Assembly (NCBI GenBank): GCA_049799955.1
Contig: JBARIW010000098.1
Span: forward strand, 1-64,000
DNA: 64,000 nt
DNA from: JBGTFE01 sp049799955
GTDB lineage: Bacteria; Acidobacteriota; Blastocatellia; Pyrinomonadales; Pyrinomonadaceae
Direction: 5' to 3'
Shown: piece by piece, positions 1 to 8,930 of the stretch
Numbering within the stretch: position 1 is the first letter of the stretch
Layout of the letters: each line of letters opens with the position of its first letter
Translations under genes and position numbers: made by a program
Notes under the pieces: generated by a model
Databases searched by the model: none
The model's input: the letters and a program-made list of their open reading frames with translations, nothing else
What the model was told of the DNA's origin: nothing

Positions 1-189
1 AAAAAGTTCTGTGATAAAGTGTTCTTGAGTCACGGCATCGGTTTCCTTGCGTTTTTGGTTTCGTCACCAATACAGTAGAAACTTTCCCGTGACTTTTTCA
101 ACTAGCACCAATGGTTAATTAGAAAAATCGAAAATGTTGATGAATCCGTTAAGGAGCATTATTTAACACAATTACTGAGACTTATCTTT

Positions 190-609
190 TTGACACGACC
201 TAAAATATTAGGTAAAACAAAAACTCTTACCTATGAAAATGTTTTAGAAAGCTACCCATCAATGGACACACTTTTAGAAAAAATGATTGAAAAAGAGTTA
301 CGAGAACTTTTCTATAAATCGCGACGAGACTTGCTTGAGATTATGAGAGAGAAATTCGGATTTAGACAACTAACATCAGCTTATGATGAAAAAATAATTC
401 AGTTAAGTCTTATTAGAAATTGTTTGGCACATAATCGTGGATTAGCAGATTCAAGGCTTGAAGAGGCTAATAATACATACAAATCAGAAGCACAAATACC
501 AGTCAATATGGAAATGATATTTGATGCAATAAGGATTTTTAGGAAATTTGCCATTGAAATTGACAAGATTGCAGAAAGTCAGCATTTAAATAAAAATGAA
601 GTACAATGA
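190..609 (+). CDS. HEPN-fold-like protein, probably 5'-truncated
   Basis: 139 residues from a TTG start. The segment IRNCLAHNRG (about residues 78-87) carries an R-x4-H motif with Asn after the Arg, as in HEPN ribonuclease domains of toxin-antitoxin and abortive-infection proteins. The same frame stays open upstream to base 106, just after a TAG at 103-105, and that extra stretch reads like protein but has no usable ATG. This suggests the 5' end was lost; the break coincides with a short dispersed repeat (about 105-120). Very AT-rich. No adjacent MNT-type antitoxin is seen. The HEPN call rests on one motif, so it could be another all-helical protein. Confidence 0.5.
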   Translation: MTRPKILGKTKTLTYENVLESYPSMDTLLEKMIEKELRELFYKSRRDLLEIMREKFGFRQLTSAYDEKIIQLSLIRNCLAHNRGLADSRLEEANNTYKSEAQIPVNMEMIFDAIRIFRKFAIEIDKIAESQHLNKNEVQ

Positions 610-635
610 GAAATTGAAAGTAATCTATACCAGCA

Positions 636-2015
636 TTATGTACGTTCTATTTTAGATGGAATTTGAGCTTTTCTTAGAACATCACCAAAATGGCTGGTAA
701 TACCCACATTTCCGCGTAAAATAATTCCTTCATCTGTTTTCTGAACATCAGCAATTAACTGTCTCAATGCTCCAATTCCATCTTTCGTTTCAAAATAGCG
801 ATAGCTTGCCGGACTTCCCGGATAAATAAATTCGTTTGATGTTGAAGTGGTACCTCGATGTAATTGAGCGACCCAAACCTGTTTTCCGTCAAAAACCCAC
901 TCCATTTTGACTGAACCGAGAGTTGCTCTGACACTTGCGTAAAACTCCTTAACTTTGTTTACAATTTCGGTAGGCAAAGTTTCTCTACCAGAAATCCCAA
1001 GCATGAAGTCATCACCAAAACCACGAACACCTTCGATAATCGGATTACCTGACTCGTCTGAAACAAGTGCACCGGAGTAAAGAGCTTCAACCCCTTCTTG
1101 AGCTAGGACCGAAGTGATAGCAACGCCTTCGGTATCCTCTTCAGCTAAAAGTTTAAAAGGGTCAATCCAACCTCGATGAGTTGTAAAAAATCCCGGCACA
1201 GGCTCTTTCGGACAAGTTCTAATCCAAATCTCAGCCGTTCCGGTCGGGTTTCCAAAACTAAACGGCGCAATTGCACGAGGGATAACAGTTGTGCGCGGAA
1301 CCGGCAATCCATATAGGTAAGCAATTAATAATCCGAATGCTTTATCACCTATTTTCCGACTGAAGTTATTAGGCCACTTTGGAGTGGTAGTAAACTCATT
1401 ATTCCCTACACCTTCCAATTCCCAGACAGTTGTATGGTCATTACGATAGCCTCTTCGCAGCGGATGAACGCTGAATTCGACACGCATTGACGGCGGATAA
1501 TCAAGCGCGGCATCAAACCCGTAAACTATTTTAATGAAATTTAAGCCGAGTTTACGTGGCAGAGCTACAGTTCCCGCCTTTTCTACCGCTCGGGGAATAT
1601 CATCAGGAGAAAACTCAATCACATCTCCGACCGCGACGCCTGAAACGCCTCCGTCTTTTTCGTCGATAGTTTCATTTATAATTGTGTATAAGCCTTGACT
1701 GGCAAGCCGGGAAACGTTAGCAATCACTTCTTCAACGCTTTTCAGCTTGGAAACAAATTCCCGACTTTTTGGGTCTTCGGGCGTGTAGCTGCGCACATTT
1801 ACCAGTTTTTCCGGTGCCTCATTTAGGAGAACTTTTGCTGCTTCTTCCAATGATAGAAATTCATGATTTCTCTCAAATCCTCGCACTAGTGAATAACGCT
1901 GCTCAAGCTGAGGATTGAAGCTGATGAACTGAGCAATATTAGCTTCTGCTCCTAATCTATCTAAAATTACATCTTTGTAATGATTATAACCACTATTGGT
2001 GCTGGATTCGCTCAT
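636..2015 (-). CDS. ATP-grasp / PEP-synthase N-domain-like protein
   Basis: 459 residues, second gene of a two-gene minus-strand operon. Its ATG overlaps the stop of the upstream gene (ATGA at 2012-2015), so translation is probably coupled. The C-terminal half contains MEWVFDGKQVWVAQLHRG (about residues 375-392). This resembles the end of an ATP-grasp/pyruvate-phosphate-dikinase N-terminal domain, where a Glu and an Arg contact ATP. The N-terminal part has NVRSYTPEDPKSREFV, which I associate with a family of PEP/pyruvate-binding-like proteins. No phosphohistidine domain or PEP-utiliser domain follows, so it is not a full PEP synthase. Pairing with a nucleoside-deoxyribosyltransferase-like protein suggests nucleotide chemistry, possibly defence; the substrate is unknown. 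Confidence 0.55.
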   Translation of the reverse strand: MSESSTNSGYNHYKDVILDRLGAEANIAQFISFNPQLEQRYSLVRGFERNHEFLSLEEAAKVLLNEAPEKLVNVRSYTPEDPKSREFVSKLKSVEEVIANVSRLASQGLYTIINETIDEKDGGVSGVAVGDVIEFSPDDIPRAVEKAGTVALPRKLGLNFIKIVYGFDAALDYPPSMRVEFSVHPLRRGYRNDHTTVWELEGVGNNEFTTTPKWPNNFSRKIGDKAFGLLIAYLYGLPVPRTTVIPRAIAPFSFGNPTGTAEIWIRTCPKEPVPGFFTTHRGWIDPFKLLAEEDTEGVAITSVLAQEGVEALYSGALVSDESGNPIIEGVRGFGDDFMLGISGRETLPTEIVNKVKEFYASVRATLGSVKMEWVFDGKQVWVAQLHRGTTSTSNEFIYPGSPASYRYFETKDGIGALRQLIADVQKTDEGIILRGNVGITSHFGDVLRKAQIPSKIERT

Positions 2016-2653
2016 TTTTGTGTTGCTGGAATATTTAAGCTCAATATTTGTACTTCCGCTGTTTTTCGTCCGACTAATTCAGAACAAATAGATTCATGAA
2101 ATGCTACTGGCAAGTCATGAGATTTCATTAAATTAATTGCTTCTCTTATCAACCGTAGTCCTCGTTCTAAAGTTATTTCCTGTTGCTCTTCATCAAAAAC
2201 TTTAATACCGACACGTTTGCCTATTAAATACTCATATATACAGCCGCAGCTAAACTGCCAATCATTAGAGAGAACCAAAACTTTAGTATATTCTTCGATG
2301 ACGCGTCCCCAAGAATATCGATAATCATCCTGGTTCCAGCCCGATATGTCTGGCACTGCCGTCGGGTCAATTAAAACCTCGTCGGAAAACAACGCGCGCA
2401 TTTTTTGAATGACTGTTTTGGAATGCTCGCGGTTTTTTTCAATGACATTGGTGATAAACTCAGGATTTTGATTGTCTCCCGAAAAACTTCTGTTTCCCGG
2501 GTGTTTTTTGACCCACTCAATATAACGCCGTCCTGAAGTTATCGGTGAACTGACGTAAACAGCGTTACGGTCGTGGATAAAACTCTGCAAAAAAGTCAAT
2601 AAAACTTCTATTTCGCTATTATGAGTTGAACGAGGCGGAAAATTACCTGACAC
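2012..2653 (-). CDS. Nucleoside 2-deoxyribosyltransferase-like protein
   Basis: 213 residues, first gene of the operon with the ATP-grasp-like protein (4-nt overlap). The start of the fold is visible as AVYVSSPITSGRRYIEW (about residues 32-48). This is the strand-loop seen in the nucleoside deoxyribosyltransferase/DUF4406 family, which shares the TIR/SIR2-like Rossmann topology. A later segment, VLVLSNDWQFSCGCIYEY, fits the helix that carries the catalytic Glu in that family. The C-terminal 40 residues are helical and unassigned. Such proteins cleave or exchange N-glycosidic bonds of nucleosides, and in defence loci relatives act on NAD or nucleotides. The exact activity here is inference. 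Confidence 0.6.
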   Translation of the reverse strand: MSGNFPPRSTHNSEIEVLLTFLQSFIHDRNAVYVSSPITSGRRYIEWVKKHPGNRSFSGDNQNPEFITNVIEKNREHSKTVIQKMRALFSDEVLIDPTAVPDISGWNQDDYRYSWGRVIEEYTKVLVLSNDWQFSCGCIYEYLIGKRVGIKVFDEEQQEITLERGLRLIREAINLMKSHDLPVAFHESICSELVGRKTAEVQILSLNIPATQK

Positions 2654-2769
2654 TTATTATTTAACTCCTCTCAATTAAGTTTGCTCTCAAGGAAAATAAT
2701 ACCTGAAAATTTAAGAATAATGAAAAACCAGCGGGAAGATAGTATTAATCGGTAACATGGATATACTTT

Positions 2770-4131
2770 TTAATTATTGTTTTTGTTATCTTTTATTGAT
2801 TGATTTTGCTCTAGCTCCTCCATTTTTTTCTTATTCAACTTTACTAATTTTAATTTACCCTTTTCATTTACAAATGCTGTTGTAAGCAATTCCTTACCGT
2901 CTTGCCAAACCCACTTTACTGTGTTTAAGTCAGGAATTGTCCATATTCGTAGTAGTAAATTTACGTCCTTGCGCCATATTAGCTTGCTAAATTCACTCAA
3001 TACATCCTGCGGCACATTAATTGTTTCCGAACTTCCATTTTCGTTAAGTGATACTAAATTCAATGCACTTTCGGTTTTTTCAAAAAACGTCAATTTGAAC
3101 TCAGACCAAAGTGAGAGGTAAACAATTATTAAAAATGGTGTAATGAGCAATAAAGTCTCCCATGGGAATTTTGGTGGAGAAATTATAGTATCGCCATAAG
3201 CGGCTTGTAGAACGCATCGATTAGTTATCGTTGAGCCTTCTATAAAATTTGAAGATGCAACGTATGTGTTTTTACACGATTCCACAGAGTTTCGGTTAAC
3301 CTCATTCAACGAAAGAGGCTCACCCGCAATTACTTTATTAAAATCATAAACTAGATTTTGTTGGAGTTCCTTCGTCGGTGCATCATAACCACTACTCTTA
3401 AAATCATATAACAGTTTTTTAGTAGTCTCGGATAGCTTAGCTTGTATTTTCCGGTCAATGTCCTTTTCTGCCGCTGGTAATTGATAGTTCTCGGCGGCTT
3501 TTTTATCCGTTTCATTTCGGCTATCAGGAAAAAGCCGTCGGGCAATTTCTTCGGTTTTACTTAAATCGCTTGTTTCGAGGAGAGACGAGCGGTTAAAGAA
3601 ATATTGATACGCGAAGAAGCTCGAAAAGAGCACTAATGTTAGTCCGAAAAAGAACATCACATGTCTTACTCTTGGAAAACTTCTTATAGCAAAATTTGTA
3701 AAATGTTTTAATTCTGTCCCAAACCTTTTGTTCAGTGTATCTTCAATATCTGCCAACCTATTGTCGGTTTTATATCCGTAGCGGTTCATTGGTATAAATG
3801 TGCCAACATACCAAAATACCAGAGGCAACGAGGCTAGAAATGTAAGCAACGATAAATTTGAAGAGACATTGCCGCCAAAAGTTAGAATCGCACCGGCGAC
3901 CACAGACATATATGAGAAATTCGTCCAGATAGATGTATAAATGCTCTGGTAACGCTCGGCGGCTTTTTGATATTCGAGCGAGTATAGCGCAATTGCATTT
4001 TCCGCATCGCTTTTTGTTTTTTCATCTAATCCCAACGCGGCTAACTCACCGACAATCGAATCTATTAAAGTAGGATTATCCGTGATTTTCTTACTCAATA
4101 CGCTTTTTATATCATCGCCGGTTAATGCCAT
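2770..4131 (-). CDS. Multi-pass membrane protein, unrecognised
   Basis: 453 residues with about four membrane segments: near residues 71-88, 92-112, 158-178 and 325-345. The N-terminal 65 residues are helical. The middle soluble part (about 185-320) contains charged repeats and two Cys (about 286 and 306) that could pair outside the membrane. The C-terminal 100 residues are soluble and end in a Lys/Asn-rich tail. I do not recognise the family. It is transcribed in the same direction as the two-gene operon that follows, across a gap of 116 bases, so it may share its transcript. AT-rich like its neighbours. Confidence 0.6.
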   Translation of the reverse strand: MALTGDDIKSVLSKKITDNPTLIDSIVGELAALGLDEKTKSDAENAIALYSLEYQKAAERYQSIYTSIWTNFSYMSVVAGAILTFGGNVSSNLSLLTFLASLPLVFWYVGTFIPMNRYGYKTDNRLADIEDTLNKRFGTELKHFTNFAIRSFPRVRHVMFFFGLTLVLFSSFFAYQYFFNRSSLLETSDLSKTEEIARRLFPDSRNETDKKAAENYQLPAAEKDIDRKIQAKLSETTKKLLYDFKSSGYDAPTKELQQNLVYDFNKVIAGEPLSLNEVNRNSVESCKNTYVASSNFIEGSTITNRCVLQAAYGDTIISPPKFPWETLLLITPFLIIVYLSLWSEFKLTFFEKTESALNLVSLNENGSSETINVPQDVLSEFSKLIWRKDVNLLLRIWTIPDLNTVKWVWQDGKELLTTAFVNEKGKLKLVKLNKKKMEELEQNQSIKDNKNNN

Positions 4132-4277
4132 AAAATTTTTCTAGCTTATATTTATTTGGTTTTATATATTGGTGATAATAGTTTGGAAGTAAAGAAAATG
4201 TCAAACAATTTTTCTTTCAGTGAGGAAGCTCGTAAATATATCAGTATTTGAATTTGTTTATATCTCGTAATTTTTAA

Positions 4278-4317
4278 TTGCACTAGAAGGACACCGGATG
4301 CTTAATTTTTACACTTT
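4278..4317. repeat. Dispersed 37-bp repeat (copy 1)
   Basis: This stretch (core GGACACCGGATGCTTAATTT) is nearly identical to bases 12943-12980, allowing three or four differences, and related shorter copies lie at 12982, 13132, 13205 and 13228. It probably marks the end of a mobile element or its remnant. Confidence 0.6.
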
Positions 4318-4369
4318 CGGCGAAGTAAAGTTAAACGATTATCTAAACCCGATATATCGGCAACAAAAC

Positions 4370-4984
4370 TTAATTCTCGAATCTTTCTACCCAAAGCTCA
4401 CCCGATTCCATCAATACGCCGAATTCAATCATACAGGGACGACTCGTTTCGTCGGAATAAATAGGACGGTTAAAGCAGAATGTGCCGGGATGTTTTGTAC
4501 AGTATTTTTCCATTGACCTGAATACTTTTCCTCTTGCAGACCAGCCACGATTAATATCCCTGCGCTGTGCGAATATATTAACCTCAAGACCGCCGCCGAT
4601 TGTATGAGCGATAAAATGTCCTTTGTCCGTATTTTTACCGAAGTATTTTTCTGTTTGACCGACCCAGCCCTTTAATCTTGAAGCGTCACGCCGCTCCGAG
4701 CCCGGACTGGAGCGTCCTAAAACTCCGATAACGCGGCTTTCTATCGTCGGGCTGACAGGAACAACGCCCGTAGCTTCAAGCGTCGCGTAATCATCGTAAA
4801 TATACTCGAATCCCTTGAAGAAATATCGACATAGATTAACTTTGTGAGTCGTCATCAGCAGACATTTCTCGTGAAAGTCGTGCGGTAGCTCTTCCGCCAG
4901 AAATGCAATTTTTGTTTCCATATCGCAATCCGACACTTTAGAGAATATTCCCGCGTAATCTATATCGTAATCTTGCACAGGCAT
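4370..4984 (-). CDS. DNA/RNA non-specific endonuclease-like (His-Me finger) protein
   Basis: 204 residues. The C-terminal half has the order expected of a beta-beta-alpha-Me nuclease. DKGHFIAHTIGGGLEVNIFA (about residues 120-139) resembles the D-x-GHLIA-x-x-x-GG-x-x-x-N core, in which the His is the general base and the Asn binds metal. It is followed by Q-x-x-x-x-NRGW, RSMEKYC and a final RP-containing strand, as in toxin-type members of this group. The canonical DRGH is DKGH here. The N-terminal 110 residues are unassigned; no signal peptide is present. It could be a toxin-derived nuclease domain; no immunity gene is recognisable beside it. Confidence 0.5.
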   Translation of the reverse strand: MPVQDYDIDYAGIFSKVSDCDMETKIAFLAEELPHDFHEKCLLMTTHKVNLCRYFFKGFEYIYDDYATLEATGVVPVSPTIESRVIGVLGRSSPGSERRDASRLKGWVGQTEKYFGKNTDKGHFIAHTIGGGLEVNIFAQRRDINRGWSARGKVFRSMEKYCTKHPGTFCFNRPIYSDETSRPCMIEFGVLMESGELWVERFEN

Positions 4985-5378
4985 TTTCTTATTATCTGAA
5001 GATTAGTTGCATTAAGACAAATTTCCTGTGAAAAGAAATGAAATTATAAGTAAAGCTCAACATATAAGAGATTTGCTTATAACCTTCAGCAGTTGCGTAT
5101 TTGAAGTTGATTTTCAGAAAAATGTTGACTTCCAATTTTAACCTGTGATAGGTTTAACAAACCGACGACATGACGGCTTATGGAAATGTTCTGACGGGGA
5201 AAATTAAAGAATATTTCCGAAGGGGATAAGCCGAGAAGATTCAGTGAGGAGTTAATTAATATAAACAGTTTGAGTTGTAATTTTACGGCTCAAATAGTTA
5301 TTGCTCTTAGCTTGAATATTAATATTTGTTTCGATTATTAAAACGAATGAATAATTGAAATAGAGGAGTAATATTACT
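4985..5378. other. Intergenic region without a recognised gene
   Basis: About 390 AT-rich bases between a minus-strand gene and a possible plus-strand small ORF. It contains one copy of a paired repeat (about 5170-5232, see separate entry) and a GAGGAG-like ribosome site near 5363-5368. Nothing else is supportable. Confidence 0.5.
5170..5232. repeat. Paired direct repeat, left copy
   Basis: Core GAAATGTTCTGACGGG followed by AAATTAAAGAATAT and an AAGGGGAT end. The same order of blocks occurs at about 8603-8660, with small indels. The two copies are in direct orientation and bracket the two-gene cassette 5748-8459. Confidence 0.6.
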
Positions 5379-5525
5379 ATGTCGGGCATTTCCTGCAATT
5401 TAATAAAAGAACTTAATCCGGAAACCGAGAGAGCTTTAATTCAAAAAAATATTTGGGGAAAGCTGATTATTCATTTGGATAATCAGCTTTTCTATTTATC
5501 GGATGTTTCACAAGAAAGGACATAA
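5379..5525 (+). CDS. Possible small protein (48 aa)
   Basis: ATG at 5379 has a GAGGAG ribosome site about ten bases upstream, and the frame runs 48 codons to TAA. The product is mixed polar/hydrophobic with no recognised domain. A 12-bp inverted repeat (5459-5490) lies inside the ORF, which could instead mean the stretch is an untranslated terminator region. The ribosome site is the main support. Confidence 0.3.
   Translation: MSGISCNLIKELNPETERALIQKNIWGKLIIHLDNQLFYLSDVSQERT
5459..5490 (+). terminator. Perfect 12-bp stem-loop
   Basis: AAAGCTGATTAT and ATAATCAGCTTT are separated by 8 nt and followed by a T-rich stretch. It may act as an intrinsic terminator, or be an RNA structure within a small ORF. 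Confidence 0.4.
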
Positions 5526-5747
5526 GTATTTAATAAAAACAATAATAAGAAGAGGTTATAAAAAAACTTTTAATCTAATCAGGTTTTTATTAATAACGAA
5601 GTGAGATTTTATATTGTCAGCGATTCATTTATGGCATACAACAGGATGGCGGTAGGCGCCGGAACATGATTTTCTTTAAGTCTTAGATAAAGACAAGTGG
5701 AAAATAGCAAAATATGAAATTCAATTAATGATTAATTTGTTAAAGAT

Positions 5748-6419
5748 ATGAAAATTAATGAAACATTATCTAAAGAAATGATTCTTCTTTTAATAAACGG
5801 AATAGTTTTGTGCGTAGCCGCATTTTTCCTTAATAATTACTATAATTCTTTAATAAATTTTGAAGACATTAAGTGGGAAAAAGAACAAATCGAGTGTTTA
5901 TCGGATGATTGTAAAGAAACTAGACAAATGATAAATATTTATCGTTTTGGTAAAGATGTCGCCGAAGTAAAGCTCTCATTCAAATTGACTAATCCAAACT
6001 TTGAAATTAAGAACTGTTCGGTAAAGCAGTATGAAAGGAGCATTACAAGTTTTATTATACCTCCGCAGCAACGGGACTTAATAGGACGGCGAATAAGTTT
6101 AGAAGATTCTGAACTTAACGAAAAAAATAGTTGTAGTTATGAAATGAGCACCTTAAATCCTACCTGGAATTACATGATGATAATAGACTTCGTAAACAAA
6201 ACGGGTAAAGGTCCTCCAAATGAAAAGTTTGGTATTTTTCAAATAGAAGACTCTAAATTTACCAGATACAATCACGAAAATTTAGATTTTCAAGATTATC
6301 TTAGATTGTATTTAGTCCAATTTGGCGCTTTGGCTATTATTTTGGTGTTTATATTAACGGTGGTAATTTTTTTATTAGGCAGGCGTATTTTGGGGAGCAC
6401 ATCAGAGGAGCCAAGTTAA
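5748..6419 (+). CDS. Two-helix membrane-anchored protein, unrecognised
   Basis: 223 residues with a membrane segment near residues 12-30 and another near 190-212, so about 160 residues probably lie on the outer face of the inner membrane. That loop has four to five Cys and beta-rich sequence. The stop codon (6417-6419) touches the ATG of the next gene at 6420, so the two are an operon. Composition is strongly AT-rich. No family recognised. Confidence 0.6.
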   Translation: MKINETLSKEMILLLINGIVLCVAAFFLNNYYNSLINFEDIKWEKEQIECLSDDCKETRQMINIYRFGKDVAEVKLSFKLTNPNFEIKNCSVKQYERSITSFIIPPQQRDLIGRRISLEDSELNEKNSCSYEMSTLNPTWNYMMIIDFVNKTGKGPPNEKFGIFQIEDSKFTRYNHENLDFQDYLRLYLVQFGALAIILVFILTVVIFLLGRRILGSTSEEPS

Positions 6420-8459
6420 ATGATATTAGATTTGCCGATAAAGAAACAATTTTTATTCCTAATTGCAGGAATAATGTTTCTTCCTATTTTCACATTTAAC
6501 GTTTTTGCCTATGGTAATGGCAAAGTTACTGGAGTTGTATTAGAAGACGGAACCAATAAACCACTTATAGATGTAAAAATAATGGTAAAGCAGAATGAAA
6601 CGATTACACATTCCGCGCGAACGGATAAAAGTGGAAAATACAATATCCTTTCCTTAGAAGTAAATAAGGAATATACACTCATTATGATTAAAGCCTTCTA
6701 TGAGTCAAAACAAGTTAGTGTGAATGTTAAAGAGAAAACAACTACCGTCGTTTCAGAGGTGAAGCTGCGCCCGTCAGAAAAAAACGTCAGGTTGATAAAA
6801 TCTTTGGACAAATCATTTAATGAGGATGACAAAATTGCCTTCATTGAATATATGCGTATCTTGAATGAGATATGCAAAGAGGATTTTGGCTCAGAATGTC
6901 AAAGTGTCAGGGATATAAATAATTATTTCAATAATAAAAACCCGTTAAGAACTAGAGAAGAATTAGCTAAATTACTAAATAAAATTCCATTGATAAAAAA
7001 TCTTAAACCTGAGATGCTGCCCTCCTCTATCGTACCGATTGACAATGTAAAGAATTTATTGGAACAACTTAAATCGGCTATATCGGCATATAAACGCGAA
7101 ACCAATAAAACACTAGACGAAAGTGCTCTGAATGGCACAAAAAGTGAAGATGCAATTATTGCCGACATATCAAAAGTTGAAGGCGCAGTTGACGGCTTAA
7201 TACAAAAGCTCAATAGCAGTGATTCGTCCCTTAGCGATGTCGATGAAATATTAAATCGCGCCTATATTATAGACAGTTTTATAAGTGATTATAGATTATC
7301 TGCCAACTTAGAAAATCAATGGAAGCGTATTCGTAAAGATTTAACGACTTTATCTATTTATTATGGAGGCGGTTCAACTCCACCGACTAAATTTAATCAA
7401 ATTAGACTCGACCAGATGCTGAGCGGAACTTACCGCTTGAATCTTACGCAGAGCGATAACGTCTCTGAAGTGGTCGACCGCGCGACGACAACCGGCTATC
7501 AGACAAACCAGCGCGACCGCGTCAAAAACAATCTGGAACGACGTCTGACATCGCCCGATATGCTGGCGATTGAAAAAGTCAGCACGCAGGTAACGGTTGC
7601 TTCGAGCAGCGCGCCGCAGGTTTCATTTGCAGCTGACGGTATAACCAGAACCGAATCCACCAACAATAATCGAACGGTTAAAATTACGGCAACAACGAGT
7701 TACAACGGCGTTTCGCTTAACTATGAAGGCGAAAGAATGAACGACTTTTACGTCAATTTCATCACGCTGAGCAACGGGCAGTTGAGAGTCGTTCGCCGCA
7801 TCTATCTGGAAAATAGAAACGAAACCGTAACTGTTGCCAGTGTTTACGACAAAATCAGCCCGACGGCTCAATGGTCGAAGATAAATGGCGACATGAATGC
7901 CACAACCGCATCCCTGAACAATACATTTGTCATTCCAAACAATACTAAATTGACGGCTGTTTTGACGACACCGATTTCGACCAAAGCGAGCCAGAGAGGC
8001 GACCGCTTTCAGATGGAAGTGACTTCGCCCAATGAGTTTAACGGTGCGATTATCGAAGGTCGCGTAGCCCGTGCCGAGCGTTCGGGTCGCGTTTCGGGCA
8101 GAGCAACAGTTTCGCTCGAATTCGACACGATTCGCCTGCGCAGCGGTGAAACTTATCACTTTGCCGGATTTGTTGACAGTGTCAAATTAGCGAACGGAGA
8201 AACCGTCTCGGTTAACAACGAAGGAAGAGTTCGCGACAATAATCAAACGACCAAAACCGCTCAGCGTGCTGGTATCGGCGCGGCGCTCGGCGCGTTAATC
8301 GGCGCGATTGCAGGCGGCGGGCAAGGCGCTGTCATCGGAGCCGGCGTTGGAGTAGATGCTGACGAAGGAACGGTCATTTTGCAGGGACGCGATGATGTCG
8401 AGCTGAATAATGGAACCGAGTTCAGCATTATCGCTTCGGCGCCCGCAAGCGTCAACTGA
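6420..8459 (+). CDS. Secreted protein: CarboxypepD_reg-like N-domain, conserved C-domain with glycine zipper
   Basis: 679 residues starting directly after the preceding stop, with GAGGAG at 6405-6410. A signal peptide covers about residues 1-31. Residues about 33-115 look like a carboxypeptidase-regulatory-type beta domain (GVVLEDGTNKPLIDVKI). A helical middle follows. From about residue 325 the composition becomes GC-richer and reads like a chromosomal family: a beta-rich surface domain, then a glycine-zipper hydrophobic stretch (about 610-645) of the type in outer-membrane-associated proteins. The composition change inside one ORF suggests a chimeric gene whose 5' half was acquired. Function unknown; cell-envelope location is inferred. 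Confidence 0.65.
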   Translation: MILDLPIKKQFLFLIAGIMFLPIFTFNVFAYGNGKVTGVVLEDGTNKPLIDVKIMVKQNETITHSARTDKSGKYNILSLEVNKEYTLIMIKAFYESKQVSVNVKEKTTTVVSEVKLRPSEKNVRLIKSLDKSFNEDDKIAFIEYMRILNEICKEDFGSECQSVRDINNYFNNKNPLRTREELAKLLNKIPLIKNLKPEMLPSSIVPIDNVKNLLEQLKSAISAYKRETNKTLDESALNGTKSEDAIIADISKVEGAVDGLIQKLNSSDSSLSDVDEILNRAYIIDSFISDYRLSANLENQWKRIRKDLTTLSIYYGGGSTPPTKFNQIRLDQMLSGTYRLNLTQSDNVSEVVDRATTTGYQTNQRDRVKNNLERRLTSPDMLAIEKVSTQVTVASSSAPQVSFAADGITRTESTNNNRTVKITATTSYNGVSLNYEGERMNDFYVNFITLSNGQLRVVRRIYLENRNETVTVASVYDKISPTAQWSKINGDMNATTASLNNTFVIPNNTKLTAVLTTPISTKASQRGDRFQMEVTSPNEFNGAIIEGRVARAERSGRVSGRATVSLEFDTIRLRSGETYHFAGFVDSVKLANGETVSVNNEGRVRDNNQTTKTAQRAGIGAALGALIGAIAGGGQGAVIGAGVGVDADEGTVILQGRDDVELNNGTEFSIIASAPASVN

Positions 8460-8829
8460 AATCGCTAGACATTAAAAAGATAGGAAAATTATTTATGAAA
8501 GTCGGAATTTTGCAAATCACTACTGCTTAATTTTCGTGCTGAATTTCAGCTTGACAAGTAATGGCACAAGGTATGGTGAAGGAAAAAGCTGTTCTGTCGC
8601 GATAAACCGCCAGTAGAAATGTTCTGACGGGAAATTAAAGAATATCTCTAAGGGGATTAAAGCTAAAGCCGAAGCTTTTGCTGCAAGCTGCGGAGCGAAA
8701 CCGAAAGATTTCTGCTGCGGACTGCCAAAGAAGGAAAGTGAAAAATTCACTTAAAACGCGAGGATTTTTTAAATCGTTTTGGTGTAATTTTAATTTCTAA
8801 AACCTATCGCAGAAAGGTTCCGGTTCAAA
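8460..8829. other. Intergenic region with gene remnants
   Basis: No complete gene. It holds the right copy of the paired repeat (8603-8660). From 8617 the plus strand reads 43 codons without a start codon to a TAA (8746-8748). The product is small and Cys-containing, with KPKDFCCGLPKK near its end. It may be a remnant of a small peptide gene. A possible 11-codon ORF with ATG at 8495 is too short to support. Confidence 0.35.
8603..8660. repeat. Paired direct repeat, right copy
   Basis: Matches the left copy near 5170-5232 block by block. Together the copies flank a roughly 3.4-kb segment, as expected of a duplicated insertion boundary or a recombination site. Confidence 0.6.
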
Positions 8830-8883
8830 ATGTAGCCATTACGGTTTTAATCTCAATTGAGATTAAAACCGTAATGGCTACAT
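8830..8883. repeat. Perfect 54-bp palindrome
   Basis: Two 27-nt arms with no loop; the centre is TCTCAATTGAGA at 8851-8862. The right edge lies 47 nt before the start codon at 8931. As RNA it would be a very strong hairpin in the leader. As DNA it could extrude a cruciform or bind a dimeric regulator. Confidence 0.85.
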
Positions 8884-8930
8884 ATATAGACGCTAAAGGG
8901 TTTTCAGAAAGCTAGCGATATTGGAGTTCT

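Noticed and set aside
4298..4516. 72-codon plus-strand frame
   Set aside because: Starts inside the dispersed repeat and overlaps the nuclease-like gene antisense.
7623..8159. 178-codon minus-strand frame
   Set aside because: Opposite the GC-rich conserved half of the envelope protein; no domain pattern.
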